Shown here: positions 24,820-33,831 of the stretch, in pieces
Position numbering within the stretch: the first letter of the stretch is position 1
How the letters are laid out: each line of letters starts with the position of its first letter
From: Helicobacter pylori
GTDB lineage: Bacteria > Campylobacterota > Campylobacteria > Campylobacterales > Helicobacteraceae
NCBI RefSeq assembly: GCF_030062585.1
Contig: NZ_CP071935.1
Location: forward strand, 1,126,435 to 1,190,434
Length of the DNA stretch: 64,000 nucleotides
Direction of reading: 5' to 3'
Translations under genes and position numbers: made by a program
Notes under the pieces: model-generated
The model's input: only the letters and a program-made list of their open reading frames with translations
Database searches by the model: none
What the model was told of the DNA's origin: nothing

Positions 24820-25857
24820 ATGATTTTATACATTCATATCCCCTTTTGTGAAAATAAATGCGGTTATTGCGCTTTCAATTCTTATGAAAACAAGCATGGG
24901 TTAAAAGAAGAATACACTCAAGCGCTATGCCTGGATTTAAGGCATGCCTTAAGCCAAACTGACGAACCAATTGAAAGTATTTTTATTGGCGGCGGCACGC
25001 CTAACACTTTGAGCGTGAAGGCTTTTGAAAGGGTTTTTGAAAGCATTCATCAACATGCAAGCTTGAGTTTGGATTGTGAGATCACCACTGAAGCTAACCC
25101 TGAACTCATTTCTAAAGCTTGGTGTCAAGGCTTAAAAGATTTAGGGATCAACCGCTTGAGTTTAGGGGTGCAAAGTTTTAGGGAGGATAAATTGTTGTTT
25201 TTAGAGCGCCAGCATTCCAAAAATATCGCCCCCGTGATAGAAACTATTTTAAAAAGCGGGATTGAAAATATCAGTATTGATTTGATTTATAACACCCCAT
25301 TAGACAATGAAAACTCTTTAAAAGAAGAACTAAAACTCGCCAAAGAACTCCCTATCAACCACTTGAGCGCTTATGCTTTGAGCGTTGAAAAAAACACGAA
25401 TTTAGAAAAAAACGCCAAAAAACCCTCAAGCGTGGATTTTGACAATGTGGTGAGAGAGGTTTTAGAGGGCTTTTCTTTCAAGCAATACGAAGTGTCTAAT
25501 TACGCTAGAAATTATCAAGTCAAACACAACTTGGCTTACTGGGGGGCTAAAGATTATTTAGGGTGTGGGGCTGGGGCTGTGGGCTGCGTGGCGAATGAGC
25601 GCTTTTTTGCGAAAAAACTCATAGAAAACTACATTAAAGACCCCCTAAAACGCCAAGTTGAGACGCTTAATAAACAAGACAAGCGCTTAGAAAAATTGTT
25701 TTTGGGCTTGAGGTGCGTGCTGGGGGTTGAGCTTAGTTTCTTAGATAAAAATAAAGTAAAGTTTTTGATTGAAGAAAATAAGGCTTTCATTAAAAATAAC
25801 CGATTGGTAGCGAGCGATTTTTTCATGGCCGATGAAATGGCTTTGTGGCTGTTGTGA
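24820..25857 (+). CDS. hemW: HemW-type radical SAM protein
   Basis: The 4Fe-4S cluster motif CENKCGYC occupies residues 10-17, without the extra Cys typical of true coproporphyrinogen oxidase HemN, so the haem-chaperone HemW is the better name. FIGGGTPNTL, EANPELI and RLSLGVQSF are the SAM-binding motifs. I choose ATG 24820, which has GGGAGA 8 nt upstream, over GTG 24799 and ATG 24805. Often annotated as hemN-like (HP1226 equivalent). Confidence 0.92.
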   Translation: MILYIHIPFCENKCGYCAFNSYENKHGLKEEYTQALCLDLRHALSQTDEPIESIFIGGGTPNTLSVKAFERVFESIHQHASLSLDCEITTEANPELISKAWCQGLKDLGINRLSLGVQSFREDKLLFLERQHSKNIAPVIETILKSGIENISIDLIYNTPLDNENSLKEELKLAKELPINHLSAYALSVEKNTNLEKNAKKPSSVDFDNVVREVLEGFSFKQYEVSNYARNYQVKHNLAYWGAKDYLGCGAGAVGCVANERFFAKKLIENYIKDPLKRQVETLNKQDKRLEKLFLGLRCVLGVELSFLDKNKVKFLIEENKAFIKNNRLVASDFFMADEMALWLL

Positions 25858-25893
25858 TTGTAGGCTCTGCTTCAATGGAGCATTATAATAATT

Positions 25894-25917
25894 AAAAAAT
25901 GCTAGAAAGCGTTTTTT
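25894..25917. terminator. Bidirectional terminator between hemW and crcB
   Basis: AAAAAATGCT pairs with AGCGTTTTTT (one G-U) around loop AGAA. It lies between convergent genes and overlaps the crcB stop codon. Confidence 0.7.
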
Positions 25918-26308
25918 AATTAACGCCTACAAAATTTTTAGCCAAAAACCACCCGATAGCCACCCCAATAAGCCCTAAAAGGTTAGTGCCTAAGACATAA
26001 GAAATGGCTTCAAGGTATTGGGATTTTTGCAAGAGTTTTAAAGTGTCTAGCCCATAAGAAGAAAAGGTCGTAAAACCCCCTAAAACCCCAGTAACAAAGA
26101 AAATCCCAAAATCATCGCCAAAAACTTTTTTGGCGGCCAAATGCCCCATAAAGCCGATGACAAAACACCCTATGAGATTCACGCTAAAAGTCCCTAAAGG
26201 GAAACTTTCAAACATTAAAAATTTACTAGGCACCACTTTGCCCACAAAATACCTTAGCGAACTCCCTATAGCCCCCCCTAAAGCGGCCCATAAAAAGACA
26301 AAATTCAT
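25916..26308 (-). CDS. crcB: Fluoride channel CrcB/Fluc
   Basis: This four-helix membrane protein of 130 residues exports fluoride as a dual-topology dimer. Signature elements are GGAIGSSLRYFVGKV at the N-terminus and GVLGGFTTFSSYGLDTLKL, which contains the central Na+ and Phe-box region. I saw no fluoride riboswitch upstream; the gap to hemD is 46 nt. Confidence 0.95.
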   Translation of the reverse strand: MNFVFLWAALGGAIGSSLRYFVGKVVPSKFLMFESFPLGTFSVNLIGCFVIGFMGHLAAKKVFGDDFGIFFVTGVLGGFTTFSSYGLDTLKLLQKSQYLEAISYVLGTNLLGLIGVAIGWFLAKNFVGVN

Positions 26309-26354
26309 GCATCATCCTTTAAAAATCAATAGAGAGCATTATAATAAGATGTTT

Positions 26355-27035
26355 TTAACATTCCTTAATCCTCAAACTTAAAGCCAGTTCTAAGCACGCT
26401 TCTAAGGAGGGCTTTTGGGCAATATAGCTTGGAATGCCTTGTTCTTGTAAATAAAGAGCGGTCGTGTTGCCAATGCTTATAGCGGTGTAATTTTCTAAAA
26501 ATTCAAAATAGTGTAAAAAGGCTTTTGCGTGGCTTATAGCGGTAAAAATAAGAACGCTCTTTTCTTTGGGTTTTAAGGCGTTTTGTTCGTTTAAAGTCAA
26601 ATGTTTGAGCTTGTTTTCATAAACAACGGCTTGTTGGAAATTGATGCCATGCTCTAAAAGAATGGTGTCTAAAGAAGAGGCAATTTCTTTTGCCCTAAGA
26701 TACAAAACGCTTTTTTTTTCCAATAAAGGAAGGATTTCTTTGGCGAACTCCTTGCCATGGGCTTTTTCCCCTATAAAGGCGGTTTTAAAATGGTGATCTT
26801 GTAGAGTTTTGGCGGTGGGTTCGCTCAAAGCGTAGGCAGGAATGTTTTGTAACATTTTGAGTTTGGGGCTGTCTTTTAGGGTTTCTAGCAAGGAAAACAC
26901 CGCATTTTTAGAAGTGAAAATCAGGGCGTTAAAAGGGGTTAAATCTAATTCTAAAGGATAGTAGCACAATTCATTTAAGATGAGAGTCTTATAAGGGGCG
27001 ATTCTTTGAGAATGCACCCATACAATCTCCCTCAT
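26355..27035 (-). CDS. hemD: Uroporphyrinogen-III synthase
   Basis: This enzyme cyclises hydroxymethylbilane to uroporphyrinogen III in haem synthesis. The 226-residue length and the alternating two-domain pattern fit HemD (FTSKNAVFSLLETL; FTAISHAKAFLHYF; ISIGNTTALYLQEQG, the usual sIG..Ta..l motif). The family diverges strongly, so those motifs carry the call. It lies 2 nt from the rhodanese gene. Confidence 0.88.
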   Translation of the reverse strand: MREIVWVHSQRIAPYKTLILNELCYYPLELDLTPFNALIFTSKNAVFSLLETLKDSPKLKMLQNIPAYALSEPTAKTLQDHHFKTAFIGEKAHGKEFAKEILPLLEKKSVLYLRAKEIASSLDTILLEHGINFQQAVVYENKLKHLTLNEQNALKPKEKSVLIFTAISHAKAFLHYFEFLENYTAISIGNTTALYLQEQGIPSYIAQKPSLEACLELALSLRIKEC

Positions 27036-27037
27036 GC

Positions 27038-27376
27038 TTAGTTTTTTTTGCCACTCAAAGAAGTGTCATCATAGACCATTCTAAAGCCGTATTTTTCAAA
27101 ATCATAGACATTGCCCTCTAAATAATAGGGCGTATAGCCTAATTCGTGCATGCTTTTAGCCGCATCTAAAGCCCTGCGACCAGCCCTGCAATGGAGCAAC
27201 ACTTTTTGATCTTTGTGCTTAGATAAAAAATCAGCGAGCTTTTCTTGGTCATTGACGCTAATGAGCGTAGCGTTAGGCAAATGCAATTCCTCATATTCGT
27301 CCAACTCGCGCACATCTACGACAATAAAATCATTGAAATTGACTTCTTCTAAACTGATCGCATAATCTTCAAGCAT
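27038..27376 (-). CDS. Single-domain rhodanese-like sulfurtransferase
   Basis: This 112-residue cytoplasmic rhodanese has the active-site cysteine in LLHCRAGRRALDAA. The N-terminal DVRELDEYEELHLPNATLI is typical of the fold. It may carry sulfur for cofactors, or detoxify. It is co-transcribed with hemD and divergent from the Fe-S dehydrogenase gene. Confidence 0.9.
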   Translation of the reverse strand: MLEDYAISLEEVNFNDFIVVDVRELDEYEELHLPNATLISVNDQEKLADFLSKHKDQKVLLHCRAGRRALDAAKSMHELGYTPYYLEGNVYDFEKYGFRMVYDDTSLSGKKN

Positions 27377-27408
27377 GTTTATCCTTAATTTTTAAAGTAA
27401 GGTTATGT

Positions 27409-27414
27409 TACAAT
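27409..27414 (+). promoter_or_regulatory. -10-like box upstream of the D-lactate dehydrogenase gene
   Basis: TACAAT, preceded by TTATGT, lies 34 nt before the GTG start in the short divergent gap with the rhodanese gene. Confidence 0.4.
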
Positions 27415-27447
27415 GATTTGATAAATAGGAATGTTTAAGGAGTGCGT

Positions 27448-30288
27448 GTGGAAGAAAATTATCATGCTTTTTTTACCGAAGCGAGCGGGTTTTTAAACGA
27501 GCGGATCTTTAAGGATTATTTACGCCGTTTGGCTTATGGCATTGATGCGTCATGTTATCGTTATATCCCTAAAATAGTCGCTTGGGTGAAAAATGAAGAA
27601 GAAATTCAAAAGCTTTGCGTTTTAGCCAAAAAGCATGGCGTTACATTGACTTTTAGAGCGGCTGGAAGCTCCTTATCAGGGCAGGCGAGCTGTGATGGGG
27701 TGCTAGTGGTGGTGGCGCATTTTTTCAAAGACGCTCACATTTTAAATAACGCTACAAGCATTCAGCTCTCATGCGGAGTCATAGGAAGCCATGCGAACGC
27801 TTTATTAAAACCTTACCATAAAAAAATAGGCCCAGATCCCGCTACGATAAACACCGCTATGATAGGGGGGATTGTCGCTAATAACGCTAGCGGGATGTGT
27901 TGCGGGGTGGAGCAAAACAGCTACAAAACCCTAAAATCCTTAAGAGTGATTTTAGCTGATGGCACTCTTTTAGACACGGCCAATCAAGAGAGCGTTGAGA
28001 GTTTCAAAAACGCGCGCAAGGATTTGATTGAAGGGGTTTTAAACTTAAGAAAAGAAATCTTAAAAGATAAAGAATTGCATGCTCTCATTAAGAAAAAATA
28101 CGAGATCAAAAACACCACCGGCTACAGCTTAAACGCTCTCATTGATTTTGAAGACCCTATTGAGATTATCAGCCATTTATTCATAGGCTCTGAGGGGACT
28201 TTAGGCTTTATTTCAAGCGTGGGATTAGAATGCGTGAAAGACTACGCTTATAAAACTTGCGCGTTATTGTTTTATGAAAATTTAGAGCGATGCGCCAAAG
28301 CCGCTCAAATTTTAGCCGCTTTAAAAGCCAAACAACCTGAAATGATTTCTTCAGCAGAGCTTATGGATTATGCGTCCTTAAAAAGCGTGAAAAATTTAGA
28401 GGGCATGCCTAGCGTGGTTTTAGAAATCAAAGAGCCTAACGCATGCTTACTCATTCAAAGCGAAAGCGATGATCCTTTGATTTTAGAAAACAACATGCAA
28501 ACGATTTTAAACGCCTTGAGTGCGATACCGGTCGTTTTAGATTCTCAAATCAGTAGTGATCCTGATATTTATCAATCGTGGTGGAAGATCAGAAAAGGCA
28601 TTTTCCCTATCGCAGCGTCAAAAAGAAAAAGCCAAAGCTCTGTGATCATTGAAGATGTGTGCTTCAGTCAAGAGGATTTTGTAGAGGGGGCAAAAGCGAT
28701 TGAAGGGCTTTTAAAAAAACATGGTTTTAAGGATAATGGCATTATTTTTGGGCATGCCTTAAGCGGGAATTTGCACTTTGTCGTTACGCCGATTTTAGAA
28801 AATGAAGCTGAAAGAAAAGCGTTTGAAAATTTAGTTTCTGAGATGTTTTTAATGGTGAGCGAAAGCTCTGGCTCCATTAAAGCCGAACATGGCACAGGCA
28901 GGATGGTAGCCCCCTTTGTGGAAATGGAGTGGGGAGAAAAAGCCTATAAGATCCACAAACAAATCAAAGAATTGTTTGATCCTAACGGCATTTTAAACCC
29001 TGATGTGATCATCACAAACGATAAAGAAATCCACACTAAAAATTTAAAGAGCATTCACCCTATTGAAGAGCATTTGGACATGTGCATGGAATGCGGGTTT
29101 TGTGAAAGGGTTTGCCCTAGCAAAGATTTATCTTTAACGCCACGACAACGCATCGTTATCCACAGAGAGATAGAGCGCTTAAAAGAAAGGGTAAGTCATG
29201 GTCATCATAAAGATCAAGTTTTATTAAATGAGCTTTTAAAAGAGTCTGAATATTTAGCACACGCCACTTGCGCGGTGTGCCATATGTGCTCTATGCTATG
29301 CCCTTTAGGAATTGATACCGGAAAGATCGCCCTAAATTATTATCAAAAAAACCCTAAAGGCGAAAAGATCGCTTCAAAGATCCTTAATAACATGCAAACA
29401 ACCACAAGCGTGGCTCGTTTTTCTTTAAAAAGCGCTCGCTTAGTTCAAAACCTCATAGGCTCTCACAACTTAGTGAGCCTGACCAAAGGGATTAAAAAAT
29501 TCATCAAGCCCTTCCCTAAAGCCTTTCATTACATGCCCAAAAACAATGCTTATCCTTTAGAAAATAAAACGCATAAGAGCGAAGAAAAAGTCATTTATTT
29601 CAGCACTTGCATCAACCGCTCGTTCGCTCCATCAACCAAAATGGCGGATAAAAGATGCATTCAAGAAGTGTTTGAATCCTTATGCCAAAAAGCCAAAGTT
29701 TCGGTAATGTATCCTAATGGATTGAACGCGCTTTGTTGCGGGAAAGCCTTTATTAATTACACCGACTTAACCAAACAAAACAATGAGAAAAACCATGCGA
29801 TTTTTTTACAATTAAGCGATAACGGCAAGATACCGATCGTTTTAGACCATAGCGCATGTTCGACGCATTTTTTCAAGCAAATGAAAGCTTATAAGGATTT
29901 GAAAGTCTATGATTTGAGCGTCTATATTGAAGAAGTTCTAAGCCCAAAATTAAAATTCAATCCCATTAACGAAGACATAGGGTTATACACGATGTGCGCT
30001 TTAAAGTTAGAGAATAAAGAAGAGTTGTTATTCAATTTGGCTAAAAAATGCACTTTGGGCGAGATTGTCATCCATAAAGAGACGGGTTGTTGCGGCTTTG
30101 CGGGGAATAAGGGCTTTTTCACCCCTGAACTAAACGAGAGCGCTTTAAACGGCTTTCAAGAATTTTATCAATCCTATGATCTTAAAAGAGGTTTTTCCAC
30201 TTCTAGCACTTGTGAAATCGGTTTGAGTGAAAAAACCCAATTTGCTTGGCAGCATATCGCTTATTTAGTGGATGCTTGTACGCTTTAA
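27448..30288 (+). CDS. dld: FAD/Fe-S D-lactate dehydrogenase (Dld-type)
   Basis: A 946-residue oxidoreductase combines a GlcD-like FAD domain (FRAAGSSLSGQASCDG; GPDPATINTAMIGG), a ferredoxin-like part with two clusters (CMECGFCERVCP near residue 545, CAVCHMCSMLCP near 608) and a C-terminal CCG domain (GCCGFAGNKGFF near 880). This is the layout of quinone-linked D-lactate dehydrogenases; H. pylori uses lactate as a respiratory substrate. I choose GTG 27448, with AAGGAG 5 nt upstream, over GTG 27442, which overlaps the ribosome site. HP1222 equivalent. Confidence 0.92.
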   Translation: MEENYHAFFTEASGFLNERIFKDYLRRLAYGIDASCYRYIPKIVAWVKNEEEIQKLCVLAKKHGVTLTFRAAGSSLSGQASCDGVLVVVAHFFKDAHILNNATSIQLSCGVIGSHANALLKPYHKKIGPDPATINTAMIGGIVANNASGMCCGVEQNSYKTLKSLRVILADGTLLDTANQESVESFKNARKDLIEGVLNLRKEILKDKELHALIKKKYEIKNTTGYSLNALIDFEDPIEIISHLFIGSEGTLGFISSVGLECVKDYAYKTCALLFYENLERCAKAAQILAALKAKQPEMISSAELMDYASLKSVKNLEGMPSVVLEIKEPNACLLIQSESDDPLILENNMQTILNALSAIPVVLDSQISSDPDIYQSWWKIRKGIFPIAASKRKSQSSVIIEDVCFSQEDFVEGAKAIEGLLKKHGFKDNGIIFGHALSGNLHFVVTPILENEAERKAFENLVSEMFLMVSESSGSIKAEHGTGRMVAPFVEMEWGEKAYKIHKQIKELFDPNGILNPDVIITNDKEIHTKNLKSIHPIEEHLDMCMECGFCERVCPSKDLSLTPRQRIVIHREIERLKERVSHGHHKDQVLLNELLKESEYLAHATCAVCHMCSMLCPLGIDTGKIALNYYQKNPKGEKIASKILNNMQTTTSVARFSLKSARLVQNLIGSHNLVSLTKGIKKFIKPFPKAFHYMPKNNAYPLENKTHKSEEKVIYFSTCINRSFAPSTKMADKRCIQEVFESLCQKAKVSVMYPNGLNALCCGKAFINYTDLTKQNNEKNHAIFLQLSDNGKIPIVLDHSACSTHFFKQMKAYKDLKVYDLSVYIEEVLSPKLKFNPINEDIGLYTMCALKLENKEELLFNLAKKCTLGEIVIHKETGCCGFAGNKGFFTPELNESALNGFQEFYQSYDLKRGFSTSSTCEIGLSEKTQFAWQHIAYLVDACTL

Positions 30289-30293
30289 TGGTG

Positions 30294-30299
30294 TATAAT
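30294..30299 (+). promoter_or_regulatory. -10 box upstream of uppS
   Basis: TATAAT sits 29 nt before the TTG start of uppS, immediately after the preceding gene. A short leader is implied. Confidence 0.55.
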
Positions 30300-30327
30300 T
30301 AGGGACTTTCTTTAAAGGGTAAAGGCA

Positions 30328-31032
30328 TTGGATAACGCTCTCAAACATCTTGCCATTATTATGGATGGTAATGGCAGGTGGGCTAAATTAAAGAATAAAG
30401 CTAGGGCTTATGGGCATAAAAAGGGTGTAAAAACCCTTAAAGACATTACGATCTGGTGCGCTAACCATAAGTTAGAATGCTTGACTTTATACGCTTTTTC
30501 TACGGAAAATTGGAAACGCCCCAAAAGTGAAGTGGATTTTTTAATGAAAATGCTTAAAAAATACCTTAAAGATGAGCGATCCACTTACTTGGATAATAAC
30601 ATACGCTTTAGGGCGATAGGGGATTTAGAGGGCTTTTCTAAAGAATTACGAGATACGATTTTACGGCTTGAAAACGATACCAGGCATTTTAAGGATTTTA
30701 CGCAAGTTTTAGCCCTTAATTACGGATCTAAAAACGAACTTTCAAGGGCGTTTAAAAGCTTGCTAGAAAACCCACCTAACCATATCAATAATATAGAAAG
30801 CTTAGAAAATGAAATCTCTCATCGTTTAGACACGCATGATTTGCCGGAAGTGGATTTGTTGTTACGGACAGGAGGGGAAATGCGCTTGTCTAATTTTTTA
30901 TTGTGGCAGTCCAGCTATGCGGAATTGTTTTTCACGCCGATTTTATGGCCTGATTTCACCCCTAAAGATTTAGAAAATATCATTAGCGATTTTTACAAAA
31001 GAGTGCGCAAATTCGGGGAATTAAAATGCTAG
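30328..31032 (+). CDS. uppS: Undecaprenyl pyrophosphate synthase
   Basis: This cis-prenyltransferase makes the C55 carrier lipid for peptidoglycan and LPS. The motifs are complete: IIMDGNGRWAKLK with the catalytic Asp, TLYAFSTENWKRP, and LLLRTGGEMRLSNFLLWQ (GGE where many enzymes have SGE). The start is TTG. Its last codons overlap the start of the ABC ATPase gene by 7 nt, so the two are coupled. Confidence 0.95.
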   Translation: MDNALKHLAIIMDGNGRWAKLKNKARAYGHKKGVKTLKDITIWCANHKLECLTLYAFSTENWKRPKSEVDFLMKMLKKYLKDERSTYLDNNIRFRAIGDLEGFSKELRDTILRLENDTRHFKDFTQVLALNYGSKNELSRAFKSLLENPPNHINNIESLENEISHRLDTHDLPEVDLLLRTGGEMRLSNFLLWQSSYAELFFTPILWPDFTPKDLENIISDFYKRVRKFGELKC

Positions 31033-31712
31033 TAGAAATAGAGAATTTGACTAAAACTTATGGGAGTTTAAAAGCGTTAGACAATATCAGTTTGAAACTA
31101 CCCAAACAGCAATTTATAGGGCTTTTAGGCCCTAATGGGGCGGGTAAAACCACTCTGTTAAAAATTTTAGCCGGATTGAATTTGAACTATCAGGGGGAAG
31201 TGAAAATTTTAAATCAAAAGATCGGCATAGAGACTAAAAAAAGCGTGGCGTTTTTAAGCGATGGCGATTTTTTAGATCCTAAATTAACGCCTTTAAAAGC
31301 GATCGCTTTTTACAAGGATTTTTTCAGCGATTTTGATTCATCAAAAGCCCTAGATTTACTCAAACGCTTCAGCGTGCCTTTAAAAAGAGAGTTCAAAGCC
31401 CTTTCAAAAGGCATGAGGGAAAAATTGCAACTGATTTTAACCCTATCACGAAACGCTTCTTTGTATCTTTTTGATGAGCCGGTGGCTGGGATTGACCCTA
31501 TTGCAAGAGAAGAGATTTTTGAGTTAATCGCTAAGGAGTTTAGTCAAAACGCAAGCTTATTAGTCTCTACGCATTTGGTGGTGGATGTGGAAAAGTATTT
31601 AGACAGCGCGATTTTTTTAAAAGAAGCCAAAGTAGTGGCTTTTGGGGGTGTGGGAGAATTGAAAAAAGGGTATAGCAGTTTGGAGGTAGCGTATAAAGAA
31701 AGGTTGAAATAA
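31026..31712 (+). CDS. ABC transporter ATP-binding protein without adjacent permease
   Basis: The 228-residue ATPase has Walker A GPNGAGKTT, signature LSKGMREKLQL and Walker B LYLFDEPVAGIDP, and resembles the CcmA/NatA exporter group. It overlaps uppS, and no membrane partner follows: the next genes are the 6S-like RNA and purD. The partner must be elsewhere. A link to undecaprenyl-lipid export is suggested only by the overlap with uppS. HP1220 equivalent. Confidence 0.88.
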   Translation: MLVEIENLTKTYGSLKALDNISLKLPKQQFIGLLGPNGAGKTTLLKILAGLNLNYQGEVKILNQKIGIETKKSVAFLSDGDFLDPKLTPLKAIAFYKDFFSDFDSSKALDLLKRFSVPLKREFKALSKGMREKLQLILTLSRNASLYLFDEPVAGIDPIAREEIFELIAKEFSQNASLLVSTHLVVDVEKYLDSAIFLKEAKVVAFGGVGELKKGYSSLEVAYKERLK

Positions 31713-31804
31713 ATCAGTCAGTTTCTCTTAAAACGCCTAAACACCAATCAAAACTATCACGGATCGCTGGAATATTTTTGCATGGAATTTCTTTAAAATT
31801 TAAG

Positions 31805-31810
31805 TATAAT
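31805..31810 (+). promoter_or_regulatory. -10 box of the 6S-like RNA
   Basis: A perfect TATAAT (TAAGTATAATTG context) lies about 10 nt before the proposed 5' end of the structured RNA. Confidence 0.6.
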
Positions 31811-31814
31811 TGTA

Positions 31815-32005
31815 AGCATCGCCTGGGTGATTTGCGTTTCTTATTTGATGGCAAGTTCGTTGAAAAAATAAGTTAGGCTAAGGTAGTGGTTTTTGTGTGA
31901 TGGCATTTTTTTAAATCTGCCCCTAAGAAGATCCTCCTAGCCTTAATAGTGTAGGTTTGTTGAACTTATGCGCATGTAAAAGTAGCGGTCATCTGGGTTT
32001 AAAAA
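31815..32005 (+). ncRNA. ssrS: 6S-like RNA upstream of purD
   Basis: A TATAAT at 31805-31810 starts a transcript of about 185-190 nt that ends just before purD. Its ends pair over 10 bp with wobbles: CCTGGGTGAT (31822-31831) with GTCATCTGGG (31988-31997). Inside are CTTATTT...AAATAAG and TTAGGCTAAGG...CCTAGCCTTAA, giving the long interrupted rod expected of 6S RNA, which binds and inhibits RNA polymerase. From memory, the epsilonproteobacterial 6S RNA and the earlier purD RNA motif map to this position. Read-through could also make it a purD leader. Confidence 0.65.
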
Positions 32006-32026
32006 CAACCACATTTTAGGGAAGAC

Positions 32027-33301
32027 ATGAAAGATAACAATAACTATAATGTTTTAATTGTGGGGAATAAGGGGCGAGAGTATGCTTTGGCTCAAAGGCT
32101 TCAGCAAGATGAGCGAGTGAATGCTTTGTATTTTTGTTTGGGTAATGGTGGCACTCAAGATTTAGGCGAAAATCTGGAATGCGAACATTACGAGCATATC
32201 GTGGAATTAGCCCTGAAAAAACAGATCCATTTAGCCATCATTTCAGAAGAAGAGCTTTTGGTTTTAGGGCTTACAGAGATGCTAGAAAAAGCGGGTATTT
32301 TGGTGTTTGGGGCTTCTAAAGAAGCGGCTAAGTTAGAGGCTTCTAAAAGCTATATGAAAGCTTTTGTTAAAGAATGCGGTATCAAAAGCGCGTCTTATTT
32401 TGAAACAAACGACTTAAAAGAAGCTTTGAGTTACATTCAAAACGCTTCCTTCCCCTTAGTGATTAAGGCGTTGAATAAAAACACAAGCATTGTCCATCAA
32501 CAAGAAGAAGCGTTAAAAATCCTTGAAGACGCTTTCAAACAGAGCAATGAGTCTGTGATCATAGAGCCTTTTTTAGAGGGGTTTGAGCTTTCAGTTACAG
32601 CGCTCATAGCCAATGATGATTTTATCTTGTTGCCCTTTTGCCAAAACTACAAACGCTTATTAGAGGGGGATAATGGGGTCAATACGGGGGGTATGGGGGC
32701 CATCGCTCCTGCAAACTTTTTCTCTAATGAATTAGAAGAGAAAATAAAAAATCATATCTTTAAACCCACTTTAGAGAAACTTCAAGCTGATAACACGCCT
32801 TTTAAAGGGGTTTTACTCGCTGAAATTGTGGTCATAGAAGAAAAGGGCGTTTTAGAGCCGTATTTATTGGATTTTAGCGTGCGTTTTAAAGACATTGAAT
32901 GCCAGACGATTTTACCCCTTTTAGAAAGCTCGCTTTTAGATTTGTGTTTGGCTACAGCCAAGGGGGAATTGCATTCTCTTGAATTGGTGTTTTCTAAAGA
33001 ATTTGTGATGAGTGTGGCGCTTGTTTCTAGGAATTACCCCACTAGCTCTTCGCCCAAACAAACCCTTTATATTGATCCGGTTGATGAAAAAAAGGGTCAT
33101 TTGATTTTAGGGGAGGTGGAGCAGGATAATGGCGTGTTTGAAAGCAGTGGGGGGAGGGTGATCTTTGCCATTGGCAGAGGAAAATCCTTATTAGAAGCCA
33201 GAAACCATGCTTATGAAATCGCTCAAAAGGTGCATTTTGAAGGCATGTTTTATCGCAAGGATATTGGTTTTAAGGTGTTAGATTTGAAAGAATATTCTTA
33301 A
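32027..33301 (+). CDS. purD: Phosphoribosylamine-glycine ligase (GARS)
   Basis: This ATP-grasp enzyme makes glycinamide ribonucleotide in purine synthesis. NVLIVGNKGREYALAQRL is the family start (usually GGGGREHALA). GDNGVNTGGMGAIAP is the ATP-grasp hallmark, with DFSVRFKD as a diverged D..v.RfGDPE. H. pylori lacks most of the purine pathway, so why purD is kept is unclear; the Lys for Gly and Phe-Lys-Asp variants suggest relaxed constraint or altered function. Confidence 0.88.
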   Translation: MKDNNNYNVLIVGNKGREYALAQRLQQDERVNALYFCLGNGGTQDLGENLECEHYEHIVELALKKQIHLAIISEEELLVLGLTEMLEKAGILVFGASKEAAKLEASKSYMKAFVKECGIKSASYFETNDLKEALSYIQNASFPLVIKALNKNTSIVHQQEEALKILEDAFKQSNESVIIEPFLEGFELSVTALIANDDFILLPFCQNYKRLLEGDNGVNTGGMGAIAPANFFSNELEEKIKNHIFKPTLEKLQADNTPFKGVLLAEIVVIEEKGVLEPYLLDFSVRFKDIECQTILPLLESSLLDLCLATAKGELHSLELVFSKEFVMSVALVSRNYPTSSSPKQTLYIDPVDEKKGHLILGEVEQDNGVFESSGGRVIFAIGRGKSLLEARNHAYEIAQKVHFEGMFYRKDIGFKVLDLKEYS

Positions 33302-33349
33302 AGGTTAAAGTTTAAGACAAACCAAAGAGTTTGTCTTGTTTGTTTTTGA

Positions 33350-33829
33350 ATGCGCTCTCCAAATTTAGAAAAAGAAGAAACTGAAATCATAGAAACACTC
33401 CTTATGCGTGAAAAAATGCGTTTATGCCCCTTGTATTGGCGCATCTTAGCGTTTTTAATTGATGGTTTGTTGGTAGCGTTTTTATTGAGCGATCTTTTAG
33501 ACGCATGCGATTTCTTGCATTCTTTATATTGGCTAGCTAACCCCATTTATCACAGCGCGTTTGTTGCGGTGGGTTTTATCGTCTTGTATGGCATTTATGA
33601 AATCTTTTTTGTGTGTTTGTGCAAGATGAGTTTGGCTAAACTGGTTTTTAGGATTAAAATTATTGATATTTATTTAGCGGATTGCCCCAGTAGGGCTATT
33701 TTATTGAAGCGTTTAGGGTTAAAGATCGTGGTTTTTCTATGCCCCTTTTTATGGTTTGTGGTGTTTAAAAACCCCTATCATAGGGCGTGGCATGAAGAAA
33801 AAAGCAAAAGTCTTTTGGTGTTGTTTTAA
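33350..33829 (+). CDS. RDD-family membrane protein
   Basis: The 159-residue inner-membrane protein has the RDD pattern. An Arg in LYWRILAFLIDGLLVAFLLSD precedes the first helix with its Asp, and KRLGLKIVVFLCPFLWFVVF lies later. Three to four helices are predicted. Function is unknown; RDD proteins often accompany transporters. Two bases separate it from lptD, so they share a transcript. HP1217 equivalent. Confidence 0.78.
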   Translation: MRSPNLEKEETEIIETLLMREKMRLCPLYWRILAFLIDGLLVAFLLSDLLDACDFLHSLYWLANPIYHSAFVAVGFIVLYGIYEIFFVCLCKMSLAKLVFRIKIIDIYLADCPSRAILLKRLGLKIVVFLCPFLWFVVFKNPYHRAWHEEKSKSLLVLF

Positions 33830-33831
33830 TC

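Noticed and set aside
26309..26354. Fluoride riboswitch before crcB
   Set aside because: The gap to hemD is only 46 nt, and no fluoride-aptamer conserved segments are visible.
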